Of a stretch of 64,000 nt of DNA, positions 1 through 8,869 are shown one piece after another. The DNA comes from Streptomyces sp. NBC_01716 (GTDB taxonomy: Bacteria; Actinomycetota; Actinomycetes; Streptomycetales; Streptomycetaceae), in assembly GCF_036248275.1 (NCBI RefSeq), contig NZ_CP109181.1, positions 4,774,001 through 4,838,000 on the forward strand, given 5' to 3'. The notes under the pieces were generated by a model. It did no database searches. It worked only from the letters and a program-made list of their open reading frames with translations, and was not told the DNA's origin. How positions within the stretch are numbered: the stretch's first letter is position 1; each line of letters starts with the position of its first letter. A program made the position numbers and the translations under genes.

Positions 1-569
1 GCGGCGAGCCCGATGGGCAGGTTGATGAAGAAGATCCAGTGCCAGTTCAGTGCGTCGGTGAGGAGCCCGCCCGCCACCTGGCCGATGGAGGCTCCGGCCG
101 CGCCGGTGAAACTGAAGACGGCGATGGCCCTGGCCCGTTCCGCCGGCTCGGTGAAGAGCGTGATGAGGATGCCGAGGCTGACCGCCGCCGCCATCGCGCT
201 GCCGACGCCTTGCAGGAAACGCGCCGCGATCAGTACGGCGGGCGAGGTGGCGACACCCGCCAGGAGTGAGGCGGCGGTGAACACACCCGTACCCGCGAGG
301 AACACGCGCTTGCGTCCCAGCAGATCGCCGAGCCGCCCGGCCAGGAGCAGCAGGCTGCCGAACGCGATCAGATACGCGTTCACGACCCAGCTCAGGCCCG
401 CCGGGGTGAAGCCGAGGTCGTCCTGGATGGCGGGCATCGCGACGGTGACGATGGAACCGTCGAGGACGATCATCAGCATGCCGGAGGCGAGGACGCCGAG
501 GGCGAGCGCGCGTGCGGTGTCTGCTGGCGTGCCGCTGCTTTTGCCTGCGACCGTGGCTGACTCGGGCAT
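1..569 (-). CDS. MFS drug:H+ antiporter, DHA2-type, N-terminal part (3' end outside window)
   Basis: The visible 189 residues are the N-terminal half of a multidrug efflux permease of the major facilitator superfamily. The reverse strand reads MPESATVAGK, then hydrophobic helices with the MFS loop motif GRLGDLLGRKRVF and a helix-5 segment NWHWIFFINLPIG that is characteristic of DHA2 (14-helix) exporters. The start is fixed by a GGAGAG ribosome site a few bases upstream. The frame stays open to the window edge, so the C-terminal half is missing here. It lies directly downstream of the marR gene on the same strand, and a dyad sits between them. Repression by the MarR protein and substrate-induced efflux is the obvious model, but the substrate cannot be inferred. 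Confidence 0.85.
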   Translation of the reverse strand, partial: MPESATVAGKSSGTPADTARALALGVLASGMLMIVLDGSIVTVAMPAIQDDLGFTPAGLSWVVNAYLIAFGSLLLLAGRLGDLLGRKRVFLAGTGVFTAASLLAGVATSPAVLIAARFLQGVGSAMAAAVSLGILITLFTEPAERARAIAVFSFTGAAGASIGQVAGGLLTDALNWHWIFFINLPIGLA

Positions 570-624
570 GGGGTCTCTCCTGTCGATGGATCGCCTCGAT
601 GGGCCGACAGGTGAGACCTTAATG

Positions 625-646
625 GATAGTTCTGTTGCAGACTATC
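625..646. promoter_or_regulatory. Candidate MarR operator (inverted repeat)
   Basis: GATAGT and ACTATC flank a 10-nt centre. With one skipped base the symmetry extends to ATAGTTCTG / CAGACTAT, giving a dyad of about 22 bp. It lies in the 107-bp gap between marR and the MFS gene, about 56 bp before the transporter start. Size and place suit a MarR-family dimer site. No binding data exist for it here. Confidence 0.45.
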
Positions 647-676
647 TTTCTCGGAAGTTCCTTGGCGCTCGGCTGC

Positions 677-1171
677 CTACTTCTCGCGCTGTCGCGCCCG
701 CCGTGCCGTCCTCGGAGTCTCGGACGCGGCGGCCAACTCCCCCTCGGCCAGGGCGTTCATGAACCGCAGCAAGGTCTCGCGGTCACCGTCCGAGAGCCCC
801 GCCAGCGCCTGCCGGTGCACGTTGTCGACGATCTCCTGGCTCCGTACGGCGAGCCGGGCGCCCTCCTCCGTGACGGCGATGATCCGCGCGCGCCGGTCCG
901 TGCTTGACGGCTTGCGCTCGGCGAGTCCGGCCTTCTCCAGGGCGTCCACGGTGACGACCATCGTCGTCTTGTCCATGTCGCCGATCTCGGCGAGCTGGAT
1001 CTGGGTGCGCTCCTCCTCCAGCGCGTGCACCAGAACGCAGTGCATCCGCGCGGTGAGTCCGATCTCGGCGAGCGCGGCCGACATGCGGGTGCGCAGGACA
1101 TGGCTGGTGTGATCGAGGAGGTAGGAGAGGTCCGGCTCGGTGCGGGTGGGTGTCATGGCGGTCATGTTCAT
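677..1171 (-). CDS. MarR-family transcriptional regulator
   Basis: A 164-residue winged-helix regulator of the MarR family. Helices at about residues 15-50 precede the wHTH. The recognition region and wing motif are seen in TTMVVTVDALEKAGLAERK followed by the conserved SSTDRRAR (residues about 75-105), and a C-terminal dimerisation helix follows. It is transcribed ahead of the MFS efflux gene on the same strand and divergently from the tetR-like gene. It most likely represses the efflux gene and itself in response to a ligand. The C-terminal tail is basic (RRARQREK). Two in-frame ATGs lie close together at the start, so the true start could be 4 residues downstream. Confidence 0.9.
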   Translation of the reverse strand: MNMTAMTPTRTEPDLSYLLDHTSHVLRTRMSAALAEIGLTARMHCVLVHALEEERTQIQLAEIGDMDKTTMVVTVDALEKAGLAERKPSSTDRRARIIAVTEEGARLAVRSQEIVDNVHRQALAGLSDGDRETLLRFMNALAEGELAAASETPRTARRARQREK

Positions 1172-1252
1172 CAGCGTAACAATTCGGCCCGTTGCGGATT
1201 ATCCGGAAGGGTATTTGCTAGGGAGTCCCGGCCTCTGCGTAGCCTTCGGCCC

Positions 1253-1900
1253 ATGGATGAGACGACGGACATGGCGGACGGTCTGCGCGAGCGCAAGAAG
1301 CGGCAGACGTACGAGCGCCTGTCCGAAACGGCGATCGCGCTCTTCCTGGAGAGGGGCTTCGAAAAGGTGTCGGTGGCCGAGATCGCGGCAGCCGCCGAGG
1401 TCTCGAAACCGACGCTGTTCCGCTACTTCCCCACCAAGGAGGACCTGGTCCTGCACCGCTTCGCGGACCACGAGGACGAGGCGGCGCGGGTGGTGACCGG
1501 TGCGCGCGGGGCGGGCCCGGCGCTGGACGCGCTGCACGCGCACTTCGCCGACGGGCTGGCCCGCCGGGACCCGGTGACCGGGCTCAACGACGATCCGCGG
1601 GTGCTGGCCTTCCATGGCCTGCTGTACGGGACTCCGTCGCTGGTCGCGCGGGCGTACGCGTACCAGCGCCGGTCGGAGGCGGCGTTGGCGGGCGCACTGG
1701 GAGGCGCGCCCGGGGGGCCGGTAGGGGTGCTGCTCGCGGCCGGGCAGATCGTCGCCGTGCAGCGGGTGCTCGCCGAGGAGAACTGGCGGCGGATCGCGGC
1801 CGGCGAGAGCGCCGACCGCGTGTACCCGGACGCGGTGGTGGCGGCGGAGCTGGGGTTCGGGCAGCTGCGGGACGGGTTCGCGTCCGGCGGCCGAACCTAA
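1253..1900 (+). CDS. TetR/AcrR-family transcriptional regulator
   Basis: A 215-residue one-component regulator. The N-terminal HTH is clear: ETAIALFLERGFEKVSVAEI, then AEVSKPTLFRYFPTKEDLVL (about residues 24-72), as in the TetR_N domain. A divergent alpha-helical ligand-binding domain follows. The start at ATG 1253 is preferred because TAGCCT ends 7 nt before it and no Shine-Dalgarno is present, which suggests a leaderless transcript. It is divergent from marR and upstream of the helD-like gene on the same strand. Its target is unknown; candidates are itself and the neighbouring genes. Confidence 0.9.
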   Translation: MDETTDMADGLRERKKRQTYERLSETAIALFLERGFEKVSVAEIAAAAEVSKPTLFRYFPTKEDLVLHRFADHEDEAARVVTGARGAGPALDALHAHFADGLARRDPVTGLNDDPRVLAFHGLLYGTPSLVARAYAYQRRSEAALAGALGGAPGGPVGVLLAAGQIVAVQRVLAEENWRRIAAGESADRVYPDAVVAAELGFGQLRDGFASGGRT

Positions 1901-1947
1901 CTGATGCTCGGTATCAAACTTTACTTGGTTGCGTTATTCTCGATGGA

Positions 1948-4056
1948 ATGACGTCACTCGACCATGAGCTGAGCCATGCGCTCGGCGAAGAGCGGACCTA
2001 CCACGACATCTGCCGTACGGCCCTGAAGGGCATGATCGACGGTGCGGACGAACGGGTCGCCACCGGCGCGGACGTCTCCGCCTCCGGGGCCGACGCGGAA
2101 GTTCTCGGCTACCAATTCCGCAGCCATGCCAAGGAGTTGGCGGAACTCCCGGAAGGCCCGCTGTTCTTCGGGCGGCTGGACTTCGGGACGGAGGACGGCG
2201 CGGAGGACGGCGCGGACGATGGCACCGGGGACGGTACCAAGGCCGGCGCCGGCGATCACGCCGGGCAGAGCTATCACATCGGCCGTATCCGCGTCAGCGA
2301 ACACCCCGCGTCCCCGCCCCTCGTGATCGACTGGCGCGCCCCGGTCTCGCGGGCCTTCTACCAGGCCCGCGCCGCCGACCCGCAGGGCGTCGCCGTCCGC
2401 CGCCGGTTCGGCTGGGCGCCGTGGAGCAAGGGACTGTCGGAGGACCTGACGGGCCTGGAGGACGAAGTCCTCCGGCGGGCCGGGCCCGGCACCGTACGCG
2501 CGAACACCGCCCCCGGCGCGATCCTCGCCGGTGAGATCGAGCGCCCCCGCGTCGGCCCGATGCGCGACATCGTGGCCACCATCCAGCCCGAGCAGGACGA
2601 TCTCGTACGCGACGAGGTCGCCGTGTCCGTCTGCGTCCAGGGCGCCCCCGGCACCGGCAAGACCGCAGTCGGCCTGCACCGTGCCGCGTACCTCCTCTAC
2701 ACCCACCCCGACCGGATCAAGCGCGGCGGACTGCTCATCCTCGGGCCCAACCGCACCTTCCTCTCGTACATCTCCGAGGTCCTGCCCTCACTTGGCGAGA
2801 CGGGTGTCCGCCAGTCCACGATCGAGGACGAGGTCGCCCGCCACCCGGTCCGGGCCGAGGACGACGCGGCCACGGCGCTCGTCAAACACGACGTGCGGAT
2901 GGCGGCCGTGCTGCACCGCGCGCTGTACGGGCGGGTGCGTACCCCCGCCAACTCCCTTGAGGTGCCCGACGGTTCGTACCGCTGGCGGGTTCCGGTGGCG
3001 GAGCTGGCACGGATCGTCGCCGACGTACGGGAGGAGGCACCGCCGTACGCGATCGGCCGCGAGCGCGTCCGCACCCGCGCCGTACGGCTGATCCAGCGGC
3101 AGGCCGAGCGGCGCGCGGGGGTCATGAACAACGCCTGGCTCCAGAGGATCTCCCGCGCCCGGCCGGTGTCCGCGTTCGTGGACGAGGTCTGGCCGAAGGT
3201 GAGCCCGGAGGAGGTCGTGGCGGAGCTGCTGTCCGATCCGGACGGGCCGGCGGGTCCGGCCGACGGCATCCTCGACGCGGACGAGCGGGGCGCGCTGAGG
3301 TGGACGCGGCGCCGTTCCGCGCGTACGGTCCCGTGGTCGGCGGCCGATCTGCTGCTCCTGGACGAGGTGGCGGGGCTTCTCGAACGCCAGGAGAGCTACG
3401 GCCACATCGTGGTGGACGAGGCGCAGGACCTCTCCCCGATGCAGTGCCGCGCCATCGCCCGCCGCGCCGGATTCGGCTCGCTGACCGTGCTCGGCGATCT
3501 GGCGCAGGGCACCACCCCGTGGGCCGCCCGCGGTTGGCGGGAGCACCTGGCGCATCTGGGGGCGCCCGACGCCTCGGTGGCCCAACTGACCGTCGGATTC
3601 CGGGTGCCCGGGGCGATCGTGGCGCTGACGAACCGGCTGCTCTCCACCCTGGGGGTGGACGTACCGCCCGCCACGTCCCTGCGCGCGGACGGTGACCTGC
3701 GGATCGAGAGGGTGCGGGAGGCGGCGGGGATGGGTGCGGCCGTGGTGGACGCGGTCCGTGCGGCGCTGCCGTACGAGGGGTCGGTCGCCGTCATCGCCGC
3801 CGACACCGATCTGGCGCGGCTGCGCGAGGCACTGACCGCCGCGGGTCTTGCACCCGCGTCACCCGGCGAACTGGGCGCCCGCGTCACGCTGTTGGCCGCC
3901 TCGCTCGCCAAGGGTCTGGAATACGACCACGTGGTGGCCGTCGAACCGGCCACGATCGTGGCGTCCGAACGACGCGGCGCGCACCGGCTGTACGTGGTGC
4001 TGACGCGGGCGGTGTCCCGGCTGCATGTGCTGCACAGCGCGGAACTGCCCTTCTGA
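1948..4056 (+). CDS. helD: HelD-like UvrD-family ATPase (RNA polymerase recycling factor)
   Basis: A 702-residue superfamily 1 helicase-like protein. Walker A is GAPGTGKT at about residues 232-239 and the motif II box is DEAQD at about 490-494. The IGRIRVSE...VIDWRAPVSRAFYQA block at the N-terminus is typical of HelD (helicase IV-like) proteins, which displace RNA polymerase from stalled or rifamycin-bound complexes. A low-complexity acidic insertion of repeated DG dipeptides lies at about residues 77-108, before that block. TATTCT sits 7 nt before the ATG and there is no Shine-Dalgarno, which favours leaderless expression. The gene converges with the kinase gene, leaving only 6 bp. A rifamycin-resistance HelR role is possible, but no rifamycin-associated element was recognised upstream. 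Confidence 0.85.
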   Translation: MTSLDHELSHALGEERTYHDICRTALKGMIDGADERVATGADVSASGADAEVLGYQFRSHAKELAELPEGPLFFGRLDFGTEDGAEDGADDGTGDGTKAGAGDHAGQSYHIGRIRVSEHPASPPLVIDWRAPVSRAFYQARAADPQGVAVRRRFGWAPWSKGLSEDLTGLEDEVLRRAGPGTVRANTAPGAILAGEIERPRVGPMRDIVATIQPEQDDLVRDEVAVSVCVQGAPGTGKTAVGLHRAAYLLYTHPDRIKRGGLLILGPNRTFLSYISEVLPSLGETGVRQSTIEDEVARHPVRAEDDAATALVKHDVRMAAVLHRALYGRVRTPANSLEVPDGSYRWRVPVAELARIVADVREEAPPYAIGRERVRTRAVRLIQRQAERRAGVMNNAWLQRISRARPVSAFVDEVWPKVSPEEVVAELLSDPDGPAGPADGILDADERGALRWTRRRSARTVPWSAADLLLLDEVAGLLERQESYGHIVVDEAQDLSPMQCRAIARRAGFGSLTVLGDLAQGTTPWAARGWREHLAHLGAPDASVAQLTVGFRVPGAIVALTNRLLSTLGVDVPPATSLRADGDLRIERVREAAGMGAAVVDAVRAALPYEGSVAVIAADTDLARLREALTAAGLAPASPGELGARVTLLAASLAKGLEYDHVVAVEPATIVASERRGAHRLYVVLTRAVSRLHVLHSAELPF

Positions 4057-4062
4057 AGCTGC

Positions 4063-5007
4063 CTACTTGGCGCTGCGGGCGCGGTGGTCGGCCAGGACCT
4101 CACGGATCACATGGCGGGCGTTGGCCGCGATCCGCGGGTTCGTGTGCAGGTAGTACGGGAGCTGGATCAGCGCCATCGACAGCGCCCGGCCGCGACCTCG
4201 CGCCCACGTCGCGTCGTCGGCGGCCAGGGCAGTGCGGAAGCCGTCCCGTACGCCGGCCGGGAAGAGGTTCCAGGCGGGGATCAGGTCGGAGGCGGGGTCA
4301 CCCACCCCCATCGTGCCGAAGTCGATGACACCGCTGAGCCGTCCGCCGTCCACCAGCAGATTGTCCGGCATCAGATCGGAGTGGACCCAGACGGGTGGGC
4401 CGTCCCAGTCGGGTGCGCGCAGATCGGCGTCCCAGGCGGCGGTCGCCGCTTCGATGTCGATGGTCCCGCCCACCGCACCCAGGTCGCCCAGTTCACCCCG
4501 GTCGCCCAGCTCGCCCAGCTCGCGCAGGTCGGAGAGGGCGGCGCGGGTCGGGTCGTCGTCCTCGGCCAGTGGCCCGCTCCGGTAGGCGCGCGGCGCGTCC
4601 GTGGTGTCGAGCGGGCGCAGTGCCATGACGAAGCCGGCCAGGTCCGCCGCCAGCGGCCCCGGTTGGGCGAGCCGGCCGGCTTCCGGGTGCACACCGTCGA
4701 GCCAGCGGTTGACCGACCAGGGCCAGGGGTAGCCCTCGGCGGGCTCGCCCAGGCCGAGGACGGTGGGGACGGGCACCGGCAGACGCGGGGCGAGCCACGG
4801 CAGCCACCGGTGTTCCTTCGCCACGTCGGCCACGCCGCCCTCGATACGGGGGAGCCGTACGGCCATGTCGTCGCCGAGCCGGTACACGGCGTTGACGGTG
4901 CCGCCGGACGGGAAGTGCTCGACGGGGAGCCCGGCCCAGTGCGGGAACTGCGCGGCGAGCAGCCGGCGCACGAGATCCACGTCGGTCGGCACCTCGTCGG
5001 CGTGCAT
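4063..5007 (-). CDS. Aminoglycoside phosphotransferase (APH)-family kinase
   Basis: A 314-residue protein of the APH/choline kinase-like fold. The catalytic loop is WVHSDLMPDNLLVD (Brenner motif HxDxxxxN), followed by the metal-binding VIDFGTMGVGDPASDL. An N-terminal nucleotide-binding lobe shows PSGGTVNAVYRLGDDMAVRLP. The start is the ATG that overlaps the stop of the upstream deaminase gene (TGATG), so the two are translationally coupled. An insertion of repeated LGEL/LGDL units (about residues 165-185) precedes the catalytic loop and looks like expanded low-complexity sequence. The real substrate is unknown; antibiotic modification is one possibility, and many chromosomal APH homologues act on other small molecules. 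Confidence 0.85.
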   Translation of the reverse strand: MHADEVPTDVDLVRRLLAAQFPHWAGLPVEHFPSGGTVNAVYRLGDDMAVRLPRIEGGVADVAKEHRWLPWLAPRLPVPVPTVLGLGEPAEGYPWPWSVNRWLDGVHPEAGRLAQPGPLAADLAGFVMALRPLDTTDAPRAYRSGPLAEDDDPTRAALSDLRELGELGDRGELGDLGAVGGTIDIEAATAAWDADLRAPDWDGPPVWVHSDLMPDNLLVDGGRLSGVIDFGTMGVGDPASDLIPAWNLFPAGVRDGFRTALAADDATWARGRGRALSMALIQLPYYLHTNPRIAANARHVIREVLADHRARSAK

Positions 5008-5438
5008 CACGCGGGGTCCTCGGGGCCGGGGTCCGCCGGGTTGTTCCGGGCGACCTCGTACGCGTACGGCAGCAACTCCCGTACCGGCACGGTCCGGAGG
5101 CCGTCCTTTGTCGGCACGATGACATCGACGCGCGGGAAGTAGTCCAGCAGCACCTGCCGGCAGCGCCCGCACGGCGGCAGCACACTCCGCCCGTCGCTCC
5201 CGTCGCGCCCGACGGCCACGACGGTGACCAGGTCGTACGCGCCGACGGCCGCGGCGGCGCCGATGGTGACCAGCTCGGCGCAGGGGCCACCGGTGAAGTG
5301 GTAGACGTTCAGACCGGTGACGATCCGGCCGTCCCGGTCCCGGGCGGCGCAGGCCACGGTGTGGTCGTCGCCCTTGGCGCGGGCGACGATCAGCCGGGTC
5401 GCGGTGTCGACGAGCTCATGATCGAGGTCTGCTGTCAC
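5007..5438 (-). CDS. cdd: Cytidine deaminase family protein
   Basis: A 143-residue zinc-dependent deaminase fold. The zinc and proton-shuttle motif is present as CAE (GGPCAELVTIGAA), and the second motif is PPCGRCRQVL, as in tetrameric cytidine deaminases. Family members hydrolyse cytidine or deoxycytidine to (deoxy)uridine; some act on blasticidin S. The GTG start (VTADLDHELV) gives a protein of normal family length. An ATG 54 codons upstream would run into the divergent GNAT promoter and is unlikely. The stop overlaps the start of the APH-family kinase. The pairing with a kinase could mean nucleoside-antibiotic detoxification or simple salvage. Confidence 0.85.
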   Translation of the reverse strand: MTADLDHELVDTATRLIVARAKGDDHTVACAARDRDGRIVTGLNVYHFTGGPCAELVTIGAAAAVGAYDLVTVVAVGRDGSDGRSVLPPCGRCRQVLLDYFPRVDVIVPTKDGLRTVPVRELLPYAYEVARNNPADPGPEDPA

Positions 5439-5557
5439 GCGCGGAACGGTACTCGCGGCTGCCCCGGCCGGCCCACCGAAATACGGCGTCGGGGCCGCGC
5501 CGAACCCGGGCGAAATTGCTGTCCATGACCTGGTCCCGGCCAGGTAGCGTGCCGGAC

Positions 5558-6052
5558 ATGGCCGACATTCAGCAGCTCCGACTCGATCACGCTCCCGCAC
5601 TGCTCGCGTTCGAGCTGGAGAACCGCGCCTACTTCGCCGCGTCGATTCCCGACCGGGGCGACTCGTACTTCTCCGCCTTCGCCGAGCGGCTCGGCGATCT
5701 GCTCACCGATCAGGCCGCCGGCCTGCTCTTCTTCCATGTGCTGGTGAGCCGCGACGGCGGTACGGCGGACGAGATAGTCGGGCGCGTCAACCTTGTCGAC
5801 GTGCGGGACGGCACCGCCGAGCTGGGCTACCGGATCGCGGAGAAGGCGGCGGGCAGGGGGCTGGCGACGGACGCGGTCCGGCGGATCTGCGTGCTGGCCG
5901 CCGAGACGTACGGGCTCGGCACACTGCGCGCCAAGACGACCCACGACAACCTGGCCTCGCACACCGTACTGACACGTACGGGATTCGTGCCCACCGGCGA
6001 GATCGACATCAGCGGGCGCCCGGGGACGACCTACATCCGCACACTCAGCTGA
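5558..6052 (+). CDS. GNAT N-acetyltransferase (RimJ/RimL-like)
   Basis: A 164-residue acetyl-CoA-dependent N-acetyltransferase. It has VGRVNLVDVRDGTAELGYRI, the acetyl-CoA-binding loop AEKAAGRGLATDAVRRI (R/Q-x-x-G-x-G/A form) and NLASHTVLTRTGFVPTGEI at the C-terminus, which is the RimJ/RimL/Acetyltransf_3 layout. TAGCGT ends 7 nt before the ATG at 5558 and there is no Shine-Dalgarno, so that ATG is chosen over the one 42 bp upstream. Its end overlaps the convergent GNAT gene by 22 bp. Confidence 0.85.
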   Translation: MADIQQLRLDHAPALLAFELENRAYFAASIPDRGDSYFSAFAERLGDLLTDQAAGLLFFHVLVSRDGGTADEIVGRVNLVDVRDGTAELGYRIAEKAAGRGLATDAVRRICVLAAETYGLGTLRAKTTHDNLASHTVLTRTGFVPTGEIDISGRPGTTYIRTLS

Positions 6053-6735
6053 GTTCCCAGCTCCCGGAATCCGAGGCCCGCCGCCACCCGCCGCGAGGCG
6101 TACGGCCGGGCCCGCCACTGCGGCAGCAGACCGGCGCCGAGCGCGTGCGACACGGCGGCCGACGCGACGATCCCGGCCAGGCCCCGGCGGCGCCGGTGCG
6201 GGGCGACGAGGACGCACAGATGGGCGACCGCCCGCGGCCAGACCAGGTAACCGGCCGCCGCCACCACATCCTCGCCCTCGCGCAGCAGGAACGCCGGCGA
6301 GGTGATCTCACCCAGCCCGCTCTCGTCCGCGTCGGCCGTCCCGACGGCGGCCAGCAGGGCGGCCGGCGCGGAGTCGCCCTTCTCCACCCGCCCAGGAGAC
6401 CCGGGCACGAACCCGTCCCGCTCCAGGTAGAAGAGCGCGGCAGGCCCCAGCACGTCGAGCACCGGGGCCCTACCGCTCAGCGCCTCGCTGAGCCGGGCCG
6501 GGTCGACCAGTTCCGCGCACGACAGCTTCCCCGCCGCCTCGCGCATCGCCTGGGCGCCCCGCACGTCGGGCGCGGTGACGACGGCGGCGTCGCCGATCCG
6601 TACGATCCCGGCCCACCCCGGCGGACAGAGCAGCGAGCCGGGCGCGACCACGACACCGGCGGGGGAACCGAACTCGACCTGAACACCGGCGAGTTCGGTC
6701 CACAGCGCGCACGCCCGAGCGGTGACGTCGTCCAT
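6031..6735 (-). CDS. GNAT-like acetyltransferase, two-part
   Basis: A 234-residue protein whose C-terminal third matches the GNAT fold: VVAAAGYLVWPRAVAHLCVLVAPHRRRRGLA with the acetyl-CoA pyrophosphate loop, then ARPYASRRVAAGLGFRELG. The N-terminal half (TARACALWTELAGVQVEFG onwards) resembles the structural half seen in GCN5-like proteins of actinomycetes. The start ATG at 6735 has TACCGT 6 nt upstream and no Shine-Dalgarno. The gene converges on and overlaps the preceding acetyltransferase by 22 bp. The substrate is unknown. Confidence 0.75.
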   Translation of the reverse strand: MDDVTARACALWTELAGVQVEFGSPAGVVVAPGSLLCPPGWAGIVRIGDAAVVTAPDVRGAQAMREAAGKLSCAELVDPARLSEALSGRAPVLDVLGPAALFYLERDGFVPGSPGRVEKGDSAPAALLAAVGTADADESGLGEITSPAFLLREGEDVVAAAGYLVWPRAVAHLCVLVAPHRRRRGLAGIVASAAVSHALGAGLLPQWRARPYASRRVAAGLGFRELGTQLSVRM

Positions 6736-6844
6736 GCGGCAACGGTAGGACGGAACGCGAGCGTGCCGCGACGGACTTCTCCCGGTGAGGGCGCGGCGAA
6801 TATTCGTGATGCGCTCAGCGGTGCCGGAGCTAGCATGCGCGGCC

Positions 6845-8047
6845 ATGAGCACCGAACAGTCCGCCAGTTCGTCCCGTATCGACCCGTACCGCATCGACAT
6901 CCCCCAACGCGACCTGGACGAGCTTCACGACCGGCTCGACCGCACCCGCTGGCCCGACGAACTGCCGGGCGCGGGCTGGGACTACGGCATCCCGGGCGAC
7001 CAGCTCCGCGCGCTGGCGCACCACTGGCGGCACACGTACGACTGGCGGGCGGCCGAGGCCGAGCTGAACCGGTGGCCGCAGTTCACCACCACCGTCGACG
7101 GCGCGCGCATCCACTTCGCGCACATCCGCTCCCCGGAGCCGGACGCCACGCCGCTGATCATGACGCACGGCTGGCCGGGCTCCATCGTCGAGTTCACCGA
7201 CGTGGCCGGCCCGCTCACCGACCCCCGCGCGCACGGCGGCGACCCGGCCGACGCCTTCCACCTGGTGCTGCCGGGCATCCCCGGCTTCGGACTCTCGGGC
7301 CCCACGCGGGAGAAGGGCTGGGAGTACCGTCGGGTGGCCGCCGCGTTCGCCGTACTGATGGAGCGGCTGGGCTACGAGCGGTACGGCGCCCAGGGCGGTG
7401 ACTGGGGAGCGGCCGTCTCCCGCGAGCTGGGCCGCATCCGGCCGGGCCGGGTCGTCGGCGTACACCTCAATCTGCTGCCCGGCGGCGGCGCGGCGCACGA
7501 GCCGACCGGGGCCGAACTGGCCATGCTGAGCCCGCGGGAGCGCCGGCGCACGCGCGAATCCTGGGAGCGGGGACGGGAGTTCGCCCGCGACCGTCAGGGG
7601 TACGCCGACATCCAGTCGACGCGCCCGCAGACGCTGGCGTACGGGCTGAACGACTCGCCCGTCGGCCAACTGGCCTGGATCGCCGAGAAGTTCCACGAGT
7701 GGACGGACACGACGGACGGCCGCCCCTACGGCGCCGTCGACCGCGACCGGCTGCTCACGAACGTGATGCTGTACTGGCTGACCGGCACGGCAGGCTCGTC
7801 CGCCCGTATCTACTACGAGCGGACCCACGCGGACTACTGGGGTTCGCCGCCGGAGCCGTCCCCGGTCCCGACCGCGCTGGCCGACTTCCCGCACGACAAC
7901 TTCATCCCCCTGCGCCACATCGCGGACCGCACGAACAACATCACGCGCTGGACGTCGTACGACAGAGGCGGCCACTTCCCGGCGCTGGAGGTCCCGGATC
8001 TGCTGGTGACCGACATCCGGGCTTTCTTCCGCACCTTGAGGGACTGA
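6845..8047 (+). CDS. Epoxide hydrolase (EHN-domain alpha/beta hydrolase)
   Basis: A 400-residue microsomal-type epoxide hydrolase. An N-terminal EHN domain (IPQRDLDELHDRLDRTRWPD) is followed by an alpha/beta-hydrolase core with the oxyanion motif HGWPGS (about 108-113), the nucleophile motif GGDWGA with Asp186, and the catalytic His377 in RGGHFPALE. These hydrolyse epoxides to trans-diols through an alkyl-enzyme ester. The start is the ATG 8 nt after TAGCAT, again with no Shine-Dalgarno. A GC-rich stem-loop follows and is shared with the convergent gene for a secreted protein. Confidence 0.9.
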   Translation: MSTEQSASSSRIDPYRIDIPQRDLDELHDRLDRTRWPDELPGAGWDYGIPGDQLRALAHHWRHTYDWRAAEAELNRWPQFTTTVDGARIHFAHIRSPEPDATPLIMTHGWPGSIVEFTDVAGPLTDPRAHGGDPADAFHLVLPGIPGFGLSGPTREKGWEYRRVAAAFAVLMERLGYERYGAQGGDWGAAVSRELGRIRPGRVVGVHLNLLPGGGAAHEPTGAELAMLSPRERRRTRESWERGREFARDRQGYADIQSTRPQTLAYGLNDSPVGQLAWIAEKFHEWTDTTDGRPYGAVDRDRLLTNVMLYWLTGTAGSSARIYYERTHADYWGSPPEPSPVPTALADFPHDNFIPLRHIADRTNNITRWTSYDRGGHFPALEVPDLLVTDIRAFFRTLRD

Positions 8048-8051
8048 ACGG

Positions 8052-8092
8052 GGGCGCCCGGGGGAGCCGGCGGGGCCGGCGTCCGGGCGCCC
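8052..8092. terminator. Stem-loop terminator between convergent genes
   Basis: GGGCGCCCGG and CCGGGCGCCC form a perfect 10-bp stem around a 21-nt GC-rich loop. It lies between the converging epoxide hydrolase and secreted-protein genes. There is no U-tract, as is usual in Streptomyces. Confidence 0.65.
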
Positions 8093-8108
8093 TGTGCGGA
8101 GCGGGAGA

Positions 8109-8534
8109 TCAGGCCGCCCACACGCCGGTGGCCAGGCCGTTCGTCTGGAACTGGAACTTGAACTTGGTGCCGTTCGCCACATTGGTGGCGATCGTGTTCC
8201 ACTGGCCCGACAGCGCGTATTTGTGGGCCGACTGGCAATAGGGAGCGCCGGAACTCGGGTCGAAGCAGACCTTGATGTATCTGTTCGTGTTGGGCCGGAT
8301 ATTGATGTCGGCGCAGTTGCTCGTGGTCGTGAGCCAGGTGCCGGTCGGGTAGCCCGTCGGGTAGTAGAGGTAGTTCGCCGACTTGGAGTAGGACTTGGCC
8401 GTGTCGTAGCAGGCCAGAACCGTGTTCTCGCCCTGCGGCGCGGCAGCGGCGGTGGTCGCGCCGCTGATCGTGCCGGCGGCTGCCAGCGTCAGACCGGCCG
8501 CGATGGCGCCCAGCCGGGTGGTGTTGTTCCGCAT
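8109..8534 (-). CDS. Small secreted protein, function unknown
   Basis: A 141-residue protein with a Sec signal peptide: basic MRNNTTR, then the hydrophobic stretch LGAIAAGLTLAAAGTISGA and a cleavage region ATTAAAAP near residue 33. The mature part is about 110 residues, rich in Tyr, Asn and Thr, with four cysteines (LACYD, NCAD, VCFD, YCQS) that could form two disulfides. A GGAAGG ribosome site precedes the ATG. No catalytic motif is recognised. Size, secretion and even cysteine number resemble small secreted inhibitors or surface proteins, but this is only inference. Confidence 0.75.
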   Translation of the reverse strand: MRNNTTRLGAIAAGLTLAAAGTISGATTAAAAPQGENTVLACYDTAKSYSKSANYLYYPTGYPTGTWLTTTSNCADINIRPNTNRYIKVCFDPSSGAPYCQSAHKYALSGQWNTIATNVANGTKFKFQFQTNGLATGVWAA

Positions 8535-8869
8535 GATATTTCTTTTCCTTCCGCCCTGTTCTGCTCCGCTGTGCTGAATCCTCGGTCAGCCTCGCAGAGG
8601 GCAAAGTGAAGGCAAAGATGATTAATGGACACGTACCCCACGGCATTTGGCCCCTCCGTTTTTACGGAGCAGATCCGTCCGAGGCGGAGAGGAATTGCGG
8701 GTCATTCCGAATTTCGCCTTCCGGATTATCGGCGCAGGTCGAATTGCCTGCCGGACCATTTGTGTCGGCTGATCGACGGATACGGAATCGCGCCTTTCGC
8801 CGATTCCTGTTGGCGGGTGGGCGCGTCGGGGGCGGCGGCACGTACGAGGGCGTCGACCGCGGCGCGTCT

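Noticed and set aside
13..762. Long forward open frame over the left edge
   Set aside because: The reverse strand encodes an obvious MFS transporter with its own ribosome site; the forward frame has no domain and is a GC-bias shadow.
1900..1948. Rifamycin-associated element before helD
   Set aside because: No long GC-rich inverted repeat like the one remembered for that element is present in the 48-bp gap.
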